This document shows positions 1 through 6,815 of a DNA stretch of 7,112 nucleotides, in pieces. The position numbers and the translations under genes were made by a program. Source of the DNA: Phycisphaerales bacterium. Its GTDB lineage: Bacteria; Planctomycetota; Phycisphaerae; Sedimentisphaerales; Anaerohalosphaeraceae. The stretch lies in NCBI GenBank assembly GCA_011055475.1, contig DSDH01000589.1, forward strand, positions 1 through 7,112, in the 5' to 3' direction. Under the pieces are notes generated by a model. That model was not told the DNA's origin and made no database searches. It saw nothing but the letters and a program-made list of their open reading frames with translations. Each line of letters starts with the position of its first letter. Position 1 is the first letter of the stretch.

Positions 1-821
1 GCCATGTAATCCAGGAGGGGATCGTCGACCCGGCCCTCGCACAGTCCCAGCCAACCCAGCACACCGGCCCGCTGGTCCAAGGGGTGTCGGCGATCGTTCG
101 CCAGCTCCTGGTAGATCTGACGGGCCGTCTCAGCGTGGCCCCGTCGCGCCAGCGCCTGCGCGCAGGCAATATATGCCTGGCTCAAATCCGCGCGGGCCTC
201 CCCGTCGGCCTTGAGCCGGGCATTCCGAAGAAACCGGGCCGCCTCCAGAGTGCCCGTGCGACCGAGGGCCGCCACCGCGGCGGCGACCACGGACTCGTTC
301 TCCGACTGAGCCTCTTGGATCAGCACCGGTGTACTGTCGGCATCGGCCCGCTGGCCCAAGAGCCCGATGATCTGCATACGAGCGGGCCCCGTGGTGGCGG
401 GCAGGACCTCCCGCAGGAGTTGATCGACGCGCGGCGATTCCTGGCCCGCCAGCGCGTAGCATACCATCTCGCACGTTTCCGGATCGGCCAGCAGCCCGGC
501 GATCTCGCGGCTCGTCTCCTCCGTGCCGACCGACCAGAGCTGCGTGCAGGCGAATCGCTTACCTGCAAGCGTGGCCTCCTCCGACCGCACCAGCGCCACC
601 AGTCGATCGACCAGGTGAGAGCGCACCTCCGGCGGGGCCTGGCGCAGCGCTTGTTCCATATTCCGCAGAATGGCCGGATCGGCTTCGTATTCGTATTGAG
701 CCAGTTCGACCGTGAGGCGGTCCACGTCGTCACGCCCAAGCGGCTGCGCGATACCCGCGGACGGCAGGCCCAACATCGCCGCCATGACCAGGGCATGCGC
801 TAGAACCTTCATTCGTTCCAT
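1..821 (-). CDS. Exported HEAT-repeat protein, C-terminus outside window
   Basis: Open leftward frame of 273 codons with no stop before the left edge, so the 3' end is missing. I chose the ATG at 821 because an AGGAGAGG ribosome binding site (827-834) lies just upstream; an in-frame ATG at 812 is the alternative. Residues 1-25 look like a Sec signal peptide: charged start MERMK, hydrophobic stretch, small residues before a likely cut after Ala25. The mature part is alpha-helical with recurring HEAT-like units, for example around residues 86-125 (GKRFACTQLWSVGTEE, then EIAGLLADPE), 130-170 and 175-215; the last stretch, about 215-250, looks more TPR-like (ARRGHAETARQIYQEL). HEAT repeats usually bind proteins and no catalytic residues are visible. 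It lies 54 bp downstream of the oxidoreductase gene on the same strand with no evident terminator between, so co-transcription is likely. Its exact role is unknown. Confidence 0.85.
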   Translation of the reverse strand, partial: MERMKVLAHALVMAAMLGLPSAGIAQPLGRDDVDRLTVELAQYEYEADPAILRNMEQALRQAPPEVRSHLVDRLVALVRSEEATLAGKRFACTQLWSVGTEETSREIAGLLADPETCEMVCYALAGQESPRVDQLLREVLPATTGPARMQIIGLLGQRADADSTPVLIQEAQSENESVVAAAVAALGRTGTLEAARFLRNARLKADGEARADLSQAYIACAQALARRGHAETARQIYQELANDRRHPLDQRAGVLGWLGLCEGRVDDPLLDYM

Positions 822-826
822 TCGTG

Positions 827-834
827 CCTCTCCT
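827..834 (-). promoter_or_regulatory. Ribosome binding site of the HEAT-repeat gene
   Basis: AGGAGAGG on the minus strand, 5 nt from the ATG at 821 but 14 nt from the in-frame ATG at 812. It therefore favours the upstream start, which also gives a more complete signal peptide. Confidence 0.65.
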
Positions 835-875
835 GCTCCATGCACAAGGCGGCCGGTCCCATCCGGCGCGAGGTG

Positions 876-2156
876 CTAAAAGTGCCAGGGCGCCCGCATC
901 AGGCGACGGCGCATGCGATCGGTCTCGGCGTCGTTGGGGAACGATTCCGTTTTGGGGTCCCACATCAGATCCCGACCCAGCCGCAAACACAGGTTGGCGA
1001 TGTGCCCGATGGTCGTGGCGCGATGGGACTTCTCCGGCGAGCAGATCGTCTCGCGGCGGGTCTTGATGCACCGCAGGAAGTCACCGATATGGCCGCCCGG
1101 ATCGGCCCAGCTCTTGGCCGACACCGCCCGCCGTTTCAGCAGGCTCTGCGGCTCGGCCGTCACCACGTTCGTATCGTCATCCACCTGGATCCAGCCCTCA
1201 TCGCCGATGAAACGGATATAACGCTGGGCGAACTGACCCCGCACCCACATCACGAGCCTGCGTCCGTCGGCATACGTGCAGTCCACGCGGCATCGCACGG
1301 GCGTGTCGGCGAAGTTGCCCGGTATGAACTCGGCGAGCCCCTCGTAGTGCACCGGTCCGGTGTCATCGGCATCCAGTCCCCACTGGGCGATATCGGTGTA
1401 ATGGCAGCCCATCGCGATGAGCGTGCCGCCGCCGGTGTCCCAGAAGTAGTTCCACCCGTTGAATCGCGCGGGGATATAGGGGCACCACGGCGTCGGCCCC
1501 AGCCACATGTCGTAGTCCAGCCCGGTGGGCACCGGCTGCGGCGCCTGGGGCTGCAAGACCGGGTTCTCCCACATCTGCATCTCCACGGTGTGGACGCGGC
1601 CGATCAAGCCGCTCTGCGCGATCTCCACCTGGAATCGGTACGAGTCCACGCTGCGCCGCTGATGCCCGCACTGGTAGACCGTGCCCAGCCGCTCCATCGT
1701 CCGCACCAGCTCGCGGCCCTCCTCGATGGTCATGGTCATCGGCTTTTCGCTGTAGACGTCCTTGCCGGCCTTGGCCGCGAGGATCGAGGCCAACGCATGC
1801 CAGCGGTCGCCCGTGGCGATGTACACGGCGTCCAGGTCCTCCCGCGCGAGCATCTCGCGAAAGTCACGGTACGTGACGCAGTCGCCGTTCTTGTAGTACT
1901 GATCCACTTGGGCCTTGCCCATCGCGCGGCGCTGCTCGCGCGGATCGGCCACGGCGATCAATTGGACGTCCGGACGTGAGAGGAAGAACGGTGTCACCTC
2001 GCGGCAGCGGTTGCCGTGACCGATCGTCGCGAGGGTGACCCGGTCCGACGCGGGCATCGCTCCATCGCGGCCGAGCGCTGAGCCGGGAATCACCGTCAGC
2101 AGGGGGAACGCGCTAACGGATTTCAGGAGACTGCGGCGTGTAAGGGTCTGCTGCAT
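876..2156 (-). CDS. Tat-exported Gfo/Idh/MocA-family oxidoreductase
   Basis: 426-residue protein predicted to be an NAD(P)-dependent oxidoreductase acting on a sugar, polyol or related carbohydrate; the substrate cannot be read from sequence. Residues 1-30 form a Tat-type signal (TRRSLLK with Arg7-Arg8, then a hydrophobic stretch to PGSALG), so it probably folds with cofactor before export. The Rossmann domain follows: beta strand and glycine motif at residues 40-48 (VTLATIGHG), acidic Asp71 in AVADP, and the family signature SEKP at 136-139 with Lys138. The C-terminal domain has DTGGGTLIAMGCHYTDIAQW with His252 and Asp255, the expected catalytic HxxD positions. The end (MWDPKTESFPND...MRAPWHF) is typical of the secreted planctomycete members. 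The start at 2156 has GGAGG (2164-2168) 7 nt upstream; the frame stays open further upstream into the neighbouring gene, but that stretch has no protein-like character. Confidence 0.93.
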   Translation of the reverse strand: MQQTLTRRSLLKSVSAFPLLTVIPGSALGRDGAMPASDRVTLATIGHGNRCREVTPFFLSRPDVQLIAVADPREQRRAMGKAQVDQYYKNGDCVTYRDFREMLAREDLDAVYIATGDRWHALASILAAKAGKDVYSEKPMTMTIEEGRELVRTMERLGTVYQCGHQRRSVDSYRFQVEIAQSGLIGRVHTVEMQMWENPVLQPQAPQPVPTGLDYDMWLGPTPWCPYIPARFNGWNYFWDTGGGTLIAMGCHYTDIAQWGLDADDTGPVHYEGLAEFIPGNFADTPVRCRVDCTYADGRRLVMWVRGQFAQRYIRFIGDEGWIQVDDDTNVVTAEPQSLLKRRAVSAKSWADPGGHIGDFLRCIKTRRETICSPEKSHRATTIGHIANLCLRLGRDLMWDPKTESFPNDAETDRMRRRLMRAPWHF

Positions 2157-2233
2157 AACCGTGCCTCCGGTTTCTGTGATCCTGAACGGCCATCCTGATG
2201 ATGACGTCACTCTCCGTCCAAAAGGCGGGCGGG

Positions 2234-2249
2234 GAAAAAACGTTTTCCA
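2234..2249 (-). promoter_or_regulatory. Putative LacI-family operator-like palindrome
   Basis: The minus strand reads TGGAAAACGTTTTTTC. Its perfect core AAAACGTTTT is centred on CG, the hallmark of LacI/GalR-family operators. Symmetry is lost at the outer positions on one side. It lies just downstream of the predicted -10 (2251-2256) and covers the expected transcription start, a usual place for repression. LacI-type control of a carbohydrate oxidoreductase would make sense, but no regulator gene is in the window, so this is inference. Confidence 0.4.
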
Positions 2250-2250
2250 C

Positions 2251-2278
2251 ACTCTAGCCGCTCGCCTTCGCCTGTCAA
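2251..2278 (-). promoter_or_regulatory. Promoter for the Gfo/Idh oxidoreductase
   Basis: On the minus strand, a perfect -35 TTGACA (2273-2278), a 16-bp spacer, then TAGAGT (2251-2256, 4 of 6 to TATAAT). The predicted transcript starts near 2244, giving a leader of about 88 nt before the ATG at 2156. It falls in the 200-bp gap after the metallophosphoesterase gene, implying that the oxidoreductase and HEAT-repeat genes form their own transcription unit. Confidence 0.55.
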
Positions 2279-2356
2279 GAAGATTCGGGGCTCTTCGCTT
2301 CTTTGCGCGGACATAGGGCGGGCCGAACGGGCGATGGGGTAATCGACTCAGCCTGT

Positions 2357-3217
2357 CTACGGAGAGCCGGCGGCTTCGTACCGTCGCTCGATGGTCACCT
2401 CCTGTCCATCCACCGACACGATCGAATACACCAGCCGGCCCATGAACCGTTCCTGCCCCGGCTGATGACACACCGTGCGCCCGATCCGCACCGTGTGCCG
2501 GCGTGTAATCAAATGGCTTTCGTGGATGTGCCCGTGCAGGGTGCACAAGGGGTGCCGCGATAGAATCCAGCTTCTGACCGCCTGGGACCCCACGTCCATC
2601 CCCTCCGGCACCGCCGCCAATCCCATTCCGGCCGGCGGGGCATGGCAGACCAGAATCGCCCGATCCATCGCGTCGATCCCCTCCGACAGGCCGTCCAGAA
2701 TCTCCTCCAGCGTCGGTCGATCACGGAAGAACGACTCGACATCCTCGATCGGTTCGAAATCGCCACCCTCCGAGATCAGCGGCTGTGGCGGCTGTGGCGG
2801 ACGCACGAAGTCACGCGTGTCCAGCACGCACCAGTCCTTCAGGCGAAAGGGCGGATCCGGAATATAATTGCACCCCCGAATCCGCAGCCCGTCTTCGACA
2901 ATCGCCCACCCATCCGTCGGGTCGTGCAGACACGGGGTGCGATCCACGAGGGTCCTCCACGCCGGCAACACCGCCTTGCAGTCATCGTTGGCCGGCATGG
3001 CGTAGTACGCGATCCCGTATTCCTGCGCCATGTCCACGTAGGCTTCCAGGTACTCGTCGATAAACAATCGCTGCGCCGCGATCAGGTCCCGGGCATGTGG
3101 AAACAGGTCCCCGCCGTTCACAATGACGCCAATCCCCTCCTCGCGTGCGGCCTCCAGCGTCCGATCGTATCCCCACGTCCAGCCGTGCAGGTCCGTCACG
3201 TACAGAAACCGGAACAT
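2357..3217 (-). CDS. Calcineurin-like metallophosphoesterase
   Basis: 286-residue predicted cytoplasmic phosphoesterase with a two-metal site; no signal peptide or membrane segment is seen. Family motifs occur in order: TDLHG with Asp9 and His11 at the extreme N-terminus, NGGDLF with Asp37, PANDD with Asn77, CHAPP with His192, and LHGHIHES with His230 and His232. These match the D-x-H, GD, GN, H and GHxH metal-binding motifs. The residue after Asn77 is Asp instead of the catalytic His of GNHD, as also happens in YfcE-like members (GNCD). The substrate is unknown; phosphodiester or nucleotide substrates are possible. The start at 3217 has GGAGG (3223-3227) 5 nt upstream and puts motif I at residue 9, as expected; an ATG at 3289 in the same frame would add 24 Arg-rich residues without support. 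It lies 105 bp downstream of nrdJ on the same strand with no clear terminator between, so it may be read through from nrdJ. Confidence 0.9.
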   Translation of the reverse strand: MFRFLYVTDLHGWTWGYDRTLEAAREEGIGVIVNGGDLFPHARDLIAAQRLFIDEYLEAYVDMAQEYGIAYYAMPANDDCKAVLPAWRTLVDRTPCLHDPTDGWAIVEDGLRIRGCNYIPDPPFRLKDWCVLDTRDFVRPPQPPQPLISEGGDFEPIEDVESFFRDRPTLEEILDGLSEGIDAMDRAILVCHAPPAGMGLAAVPEGMDVGSQAVRSWILSRHPLCTLHGHIHESHLITRRHTVRIGRTVCHQPGQERFMGRLVYSIVSVDGQEVTIERRYEAAGSP

Positions 3218-3322
3218 GCCATCCTCCCTTGGCCCGCACAGCAATCCACGGAGTCGCCATCGGATTCTCCGCACGCAGCCTCGGCGCACGTCCCCACGGC
3301 CACCGCCGGGATCAGCCCGCCG

Positions 3323-6300
3323 CTACGAGCACCCCATGGAATTGCCGCAGTTGAAGCATCGGTAACACGTGCCGTTGCGCACCGTGATCGCCCCGCACAC
3401 GTCGCACGCCGGCGCATCGTCTTGGAAGTGTTCGAACTGGGCGCTGAACTGGTGCATCAGCGCGGCATCCGTGGCCATCCGGTTCGGAGCCCCGACGGCC
3501 GACTCCACGGTCGCTACGGTCTGCTCGGCCATCCGGTCGAATCGGTCGGGCCGACCGGCAATCGGTCGCGGCGCGGGGCGCGCCGCGTCTTCCGGCGCCT
3601 TCTTGCGAGCGGCCTTGGCCTCGTCGATCTTCCGCGCCAGGTCCTTGGTCTTCTCCACGAGCACCTTGGCCGTGCCGCCGGGGCCCGTGGCTGGGGCGGC
3701 CGCGCCGCGATTCGGCATGTTCTTCTCCGCGTAGCCCGGGATGAACTGGCACCCCATCCAGCAGAAGATGTAATCGATCAGGCTCTTGGCGAAGGGAATG
3801 TTCTTGTTGCTCGTCATCCCCGACGGCTCGAACCGGGCATGGCGGAACTTGTCCACCAGCGTGATCAGCGGCACCCCGTATTGCAGCGCCATCGACACGC
3901 ACGTGCCGACCACGTCCATCAGGCCGCCCACCGTGCTGCCTTCCTTGGCCATCGTGATGAACAGCTCGCCCGGCTGGCCGTCGTCGTACAACCCCACCGT
4001 CAGGTAGCCCTCGTGCCCGGCCACGCTGAACTTGTGCGTGATGCTGTGGCGTGTCTCGGGCAGCCGCCGACGGAACGGCCGTGCGCTTTCTTCCTTCTTG
4101 GCCTCGTTCTTGCCCTGTTTCTCCACGTTCACCGGCTGGATCCGCTTCGACCCATCCCGATAGATCGCAATCGCCTTGAGCCCCAGCTTCCAGCCTTCGA
4201 TGTAGGCCCCCGCGATCTCCTCGGTCGTGCTCTCCCGCGGCATGTTGATCGTCTTGCTGATCGCCCCGGACAAAAACGGCTGCACCGCCGCCATCATCCT
4301 CAGATGCGCCATGTAATGGATGTGCCGCTTGCCCTTCACCGGCTTGAACGCACAGTCAAACACCGCCAGGTGCTCCTCCCGCAGGCCCGGCGCCCCCTCG
4401 ATCGTGTCCTCCTGGTCGATGTGGTCGCAAATCCGTTTGATCTCCTCCGGACTGTAGCCGAGCCGCTCCAACGCCATGGGCACCGTGCGGTTGACGATCT
4501 TCAGCATGCCGCCCCCGGCCAGCAGCTTGTACTTGACCAGCGCGATGTCCGGCTCGACACCCGTGGTGTCGCAGTCCATCATGAACCCGATCGTGCCCGT
4601 CGGCGCCAGCACCGTCGCCTGGGCGTTGCGATACCCGTGCTGCACCCCCATCTCGTACGCCTGATCCCACGCGTTCTTCGCCGCGTTCAGCAGATACGCT
4701 GGGCAGTGCACCTCCGGGATGTGGTACGCGTGCTCGCGGTGCATGCGGATCACGTTCAACATCGGCTCGCGGTTCAGCTCGAACGCCTCGAACGGCCCCA
4801 GCTTCTCGGACAGCTCGGCGCTGGTCGCGTACGCCGTCCCCGTCATCACCGCCGTGATCGCCCCCGCCCAGGCCCGTGCCTCATCCGAGTCATACGGCAA
4901 CGCCAGGCTCATCATCAGGGCCCCCAGGTTCGCATACCCCAGCCCCAGCGGCCGGAACCGGTGGCTGTTCTCCGCGATCCGGGCCTCCGGATAGCTGCCG
5001 TTGTCCACCAGAATATCCTGCGCGATGACAAAAATGCGAACCGCCCGGCAAAACGCCTCCAGGTCGAACGTGCCGTCCTCCTGGCGGAACTTCATCAGGT
5101 TCAGCGACGCCAGGTTGCACGCCGAGTTGTCCACGAACATGTACTCGCTGCACGGGTTCGACGCGTTGATCGGCCCGCTCTCGGGACACGTGTGCCACCG
5201 GTTGATCGTCGTGTGAAACTGCATCCCCGGATCGCCGCACACCCGCGTGCCTTCCGCGATCAGCCGCATCAGCTCCCGCGCCGAGTATTCGTCGACCGGC
5301 TCGCCGGTCGTCACCGAACGCGTCGTCCAGGTCCCGTCCTTCTCCACCGCCTCCATGAACGCATCCGTCGCCCGCACCGACAGGTTACTGTTCTGGAACA
5401 TCACGCTCTCGTAGGCGATGTTGTTCATGTCGCCGCCATAGCCCCGTTCGATCAGGGCCCAGGCCTTCTTCTCCTCCTCCGTCTTGCAGGTGATGAACTC
5501 CCGGATGTCCGGGTGCTCCATCTTCAACGACTGCATCTTCGCCGCGCGACGCGTCTTGCCGCCCGACTTGACCACCGCGGCGATCTGGTCGAACACCCGC
5601 ATGAAGCTCAGCGGCCCGGAGGGTTTGCCCCCGCCGCTGAGCTTCTCCCGGCTGCTCCGCAGCGTCGACAGGTCCGTCCCCGTGCCCGAGCCGTGCTTGA
5701 ACAGCATCGCCTCGCTCCGCGCCAGGCGCATGATGTCCTCCATCGTGTCGTCTACCGACTGAATGAAGCACGCCGACGCCTGCGGATACTCGTAGCCGTT
5801 CGTGCACGCCACCGCCCGTTGCTCCGTCGGGCTCCAGCGGAAGTTGTGCTCGCTGCCCCTCACCCCGTACACGTCGAACAGCCCCACGTTGAACCACACC
5901 GGCGAGTTGAACGCCCCGTACTGGTTCACGCACAGCCAGACCAGCTCGTGATAGAAGTTCTCCGCGTCCTCATCGCTGGCAAAATACCCGTCCCGGCGCC
6001 CCCGGTCCGCGATCGTCCGCGCCACCCGGTGCACCAACTGCTTGACCGAGTACTCCCGCTCGCCCAGGTCCGCGTCCCCGTAGAAGTACTTGCTGACCAC
6101 CACCTTCGCGGCCAACTGGCTCCACCCGGCCGGCACCTCCGCGTCGTTCTGCTCGAAGATCACCTGCCCGTTCTCGTCCGTGATCCGGGCCTGACGACGC
6201 TCCCACTGAAGCTGATCGAACGGATGGACCGCCGGGTCGGAGAAATGACGCGACACCTTCACCCCACCACGCCGGGGCGGCGGCTGGCTCTTCCACGGCT

Positions 6301-6355
6301 CGAATGTCGTCGAGGACGGACTCACGGTCGTTTTCGGGCTTTCTTCAGTGGCCAT
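3323..6355 (-). CDS. nrdJ: Adenosylcobalamin-dependent (class II) ribonucleotide reductase
   Basis: Complete 1010-residue enzyme that reduces ribonucleotides to deoxyribonucleotides using a B12-derived radical, supplying DNA precursors with or without oxygen. Visible hallmarks are Cys196 (QASACFIQS) and Cys413 (NSACNLASLN), the expected redox pair; NPCSE with Asn400, Cys402 (thiyl radical) and Glu404; HGSGTGTDLSTLR at about 221-233; GGKTRRAAKM at 265-274; and a phosphate-binding APTGTIGFMMDCDTTGVEP at about 581-600. No N-terminal ATP-cone motif is recognisable. After the catalytic barrel comes an Ala/Pro/Lys-rich, probably flexible linker (about 880-975). The tail has Cys984, 987, 997, 1000, 1003 and 1009, a zinc-ribbon-like cluster ending in CGNSMGCS, typical of large bacterial NrdJ and likely used to re-reduce the active site. 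The start at 6355 has AGGGAGGT (6361-6368) just upstream. Transcription probably starts near 6387 under NrdR control. Confidence 0.97.
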   Translation of the reverse strand: MATEESPKTTVSPSSTTFEPWKSQPPPRRGGVKVSRHFSDPAVHPFDQLQWERRQARITDENGQVIFEQNDAEVPAGWSQLAAKVVVSKYFYGDADLGEREYSVKQLVHRVARTIADRGRRDGYFASDEDAENFYHELVWLCVNQYGAFNSPVWFNVGLFDVYGVRGSEHNFRWSPTEQRAVACTNGYEYPQASACFIQSVDDTMEDIMRLARSEAMLFKHGSGTGTDLSTLRSSREKLSGGGKPSGPLSFMRVFDQIAAVVKSGGKTRRAAKMQSLKMEHPDIREFITCKTEEEKKAWALIERGYGGDMNNIAYESVMFQNSNLSVRATDAFMEAVEKDGTWTTRSVTTGEPVDEYSARELMRLIAEGTRVCGDPGMQFHTTINRWHTCPESGPINASNPCSEYMFVDNSACNLASLNLMKFRQEDGTFDLEAFCRAVRIFVIAQDILVDNGSYPEARIAENSHRFRPLGLGYANLGALMMSLALPYDSDEARAWAGAITAVMTGTAYATSAELSEKLGPFEAFELNREPMLNVIRMHREHAYHIPEVHCPAYLLNAAKNAWDQAYEMGVQHGYRNAQATVLAPTGTIGFMMDCDTTGVEPDIALVKYKLLAGGGMLKIVNRTVPMALERLGYSPEEIKRICDHIDQEDTIEGAPGLREEHLAVFDCAFKPVKGKRHIHYMAHLRMMAAVQPFLSGAISKTINMPRESTTEEIAGAYIEGWKLGLKAIAIYRDGSKRIQPVNVEKQGKNEAKKEESARPFRRRLPETRHSITHKFSVAGHEGYLTVGLYDDGQPGELFITMAKEGSTVGGLMDVVGTCVSMALQYGVPLITLVDKFRHARFEPSGMTSNKNIPFAKSLIDYIFCWMGCQFIPGYAEKNMPNRGAAAPATGPGGTAKVLVEKTKDLARKIDEAKAARKKAPEDAARPAPRPIAGRPDRFDRMAEQTVATVESAVGAPNRMATDAALMHQFSAQFEHFQDDAPACDVCGAITVRNGTCYRCFNCGNSMGCS

Positions 6356-6360
6356 TCTCT

Positions 6361-6368
6361 ACCTCCCT
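6361..6368 (-). promoter_or_regulatory. Ribosome binding site of nrdJ
   Basis: AGGGAGGT on the minus strand, with the GGAGG core 6 nt before the ATG at 6355. This is a near-ideal Shine-Dalgarno sequence and fixes the nrdJ start. Confidence 0.8.
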
Positions 6369-6391
6369 GTAAAAAATGCAAAAATGCCATA

Positions 6392-6407
6392 CCACTATAT
6401 GTAGTAA
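6392..6407. promoter_or_regulatory. NrdR box 1, overlapping the nrdJ -10
   Basis: The plus strand reads CCACTATATGTAGTAA. It matches 12 of 16 positions of the NrdR-box consensus acaCwAtATaTwGtgt, as I recall it from published comparative genomics, and its 12-bp core ACTATATGTAGT is nearly palindromic. NrdR is the nucleotide-sensing repressor of ribonucleotide reductase genes. Its boxes usually overlap promoters in tandem, as here. No nrdR gene is in the window. Confidence 0.65.
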
Positions 6408-6422
6408 ACTGCGGCCGGCCAA
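6394..6422 (-). promoter_or_regulatory. nrdJ promoter (sigma70-like)
   Basis: On the minus strand, TTGGCC (6417-6422, 3 of 6 to TTGACA), a 17-bp spacer, then TATAGT (6394-6399, 5 of 6 to TATAAT). The transcript would start near 6387, giving a leader of about 32 nt. The -10 hexamer is embedded in the NrdR-like palindrome. Confidence 0.55.
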
Positions 6423-6437
6423 ACCAACATCTTGTTG
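6422..6437. promoter_or_regulatory. Candidate NrdR box 2, upstream of box 1
   Basis: The plus strand reads AACCAACATCTTGTTG, matching about 10 of 16 positions of the NrdR consensus. It lies 30 bp centre-to-centre from box 1, close to the three helical turns (31-32 bp) typical of tandem NrdR boxes. It overlaps the first two bases of the predicted -35 and extends upstream. The same place also holds a CCAACA-3-TGTTGG inverted repeat (6424-6438), so a different dyad-binding regulator is possible. Confidence 0.4.
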
Positions 6438-6439
6438 GG

Positions 6440-6815
6440 ATGAGCCAAAATCCATCATATTTCACGCCCCCCGGACCCGGCAACAAAAAAACGCAGGCCC
6501 CGCCCCCTCGAACCACCTAAGTCCCTGAAAAACATGGGCCTACCGACGAAAAAAATATCCACTTTTGCATCCCGCACGCACATCCCCGCCGAAACTTGGC
6601 CCTCCCATCTCTACGGCCATGCCGCCCGCCCGTGCGGCTTCGCCGGCGGTCCCGGACCTTGCAGCCCCCGGCCCACGCCGCTAGAATGCAGTCGAATGAG
6701 GCGACGCGGCCCGGGGCGTGCCGTTTCCGCCCCGGACAGGTGCCGGTGGACTCGGCCGATTCTCCGGGCCACCAAGGGGGCTGGAACGGGTCTTTGCGTG
6801 AATTCTCAGACCCAG
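6440..6815. other. Intergenic stretch with no supported gene
   Basis: Between the nrdJ control region and the AT-rich repeat I find no gene. Open frames on both strands (for example 6517-6825 minus) have Arg/Cys/Gly-rich translations with no recognisable domain and no good ribosome binding site. Composition is uneven: GC-rich blocks alternate with A-runs at 6485-6491 and 6550-6556. No tRNA, riboswitch or convincing terminator was seen. Confidence 0.6.

Noticed and set aside
84..803. A 239-codon plus-strand frame, and minus-strand frames at 130-474 and 320-796
   Set aside because: They overlap the HEAT-repeat gene in other frames and have Arg/Trp-rich or low-complexity translations. The real frame runs off the window edge with a signal peptide and a ribosome binding site.
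840..1979. A 379-codon plus-strand open frame antisense to the Gfo/Idh gene
   Set aside because: It has a His/Arg/Pro-rich shadow composition with no domain, while the opposite strand encodes a clear enzyme with all expected motifs.
2202..2209. TGACGTCA, a perfect 8-bp palindrome in the leader of the oxidoreductase gene
   Set aside because: An 8-bp palindrome is common by chance and no bacterial regulator context supports it here.
2157..2356. A possible terminator after the metallophosphoesterase gene (GAAGA/TCTTC around 2279-2299)
   Set aside because: The stem is only about 5 bp, the loop is large and no T-tract follows on the transcribed strand.
3196..3417. A 73-codon Cys-rich minus-strand frame spanning the nrdJ/metallophosphoesterase gap
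   Set aside because: It overlaps the 3' end of nrdJ and the start of the metallophosphoesterase in another frame, with no ribosome binding site of its own.
2642..6520. A 1292-codon open frame on the plus strand running antisense to the metallophosphoesterase and nrdJ
   Set aside because: It lies opposite two well-supported genes. Its translation is rich in Arg, His, Pro and Leu with no recognisable domain, as expected when high third-position GC removes stops from the opposite strand.
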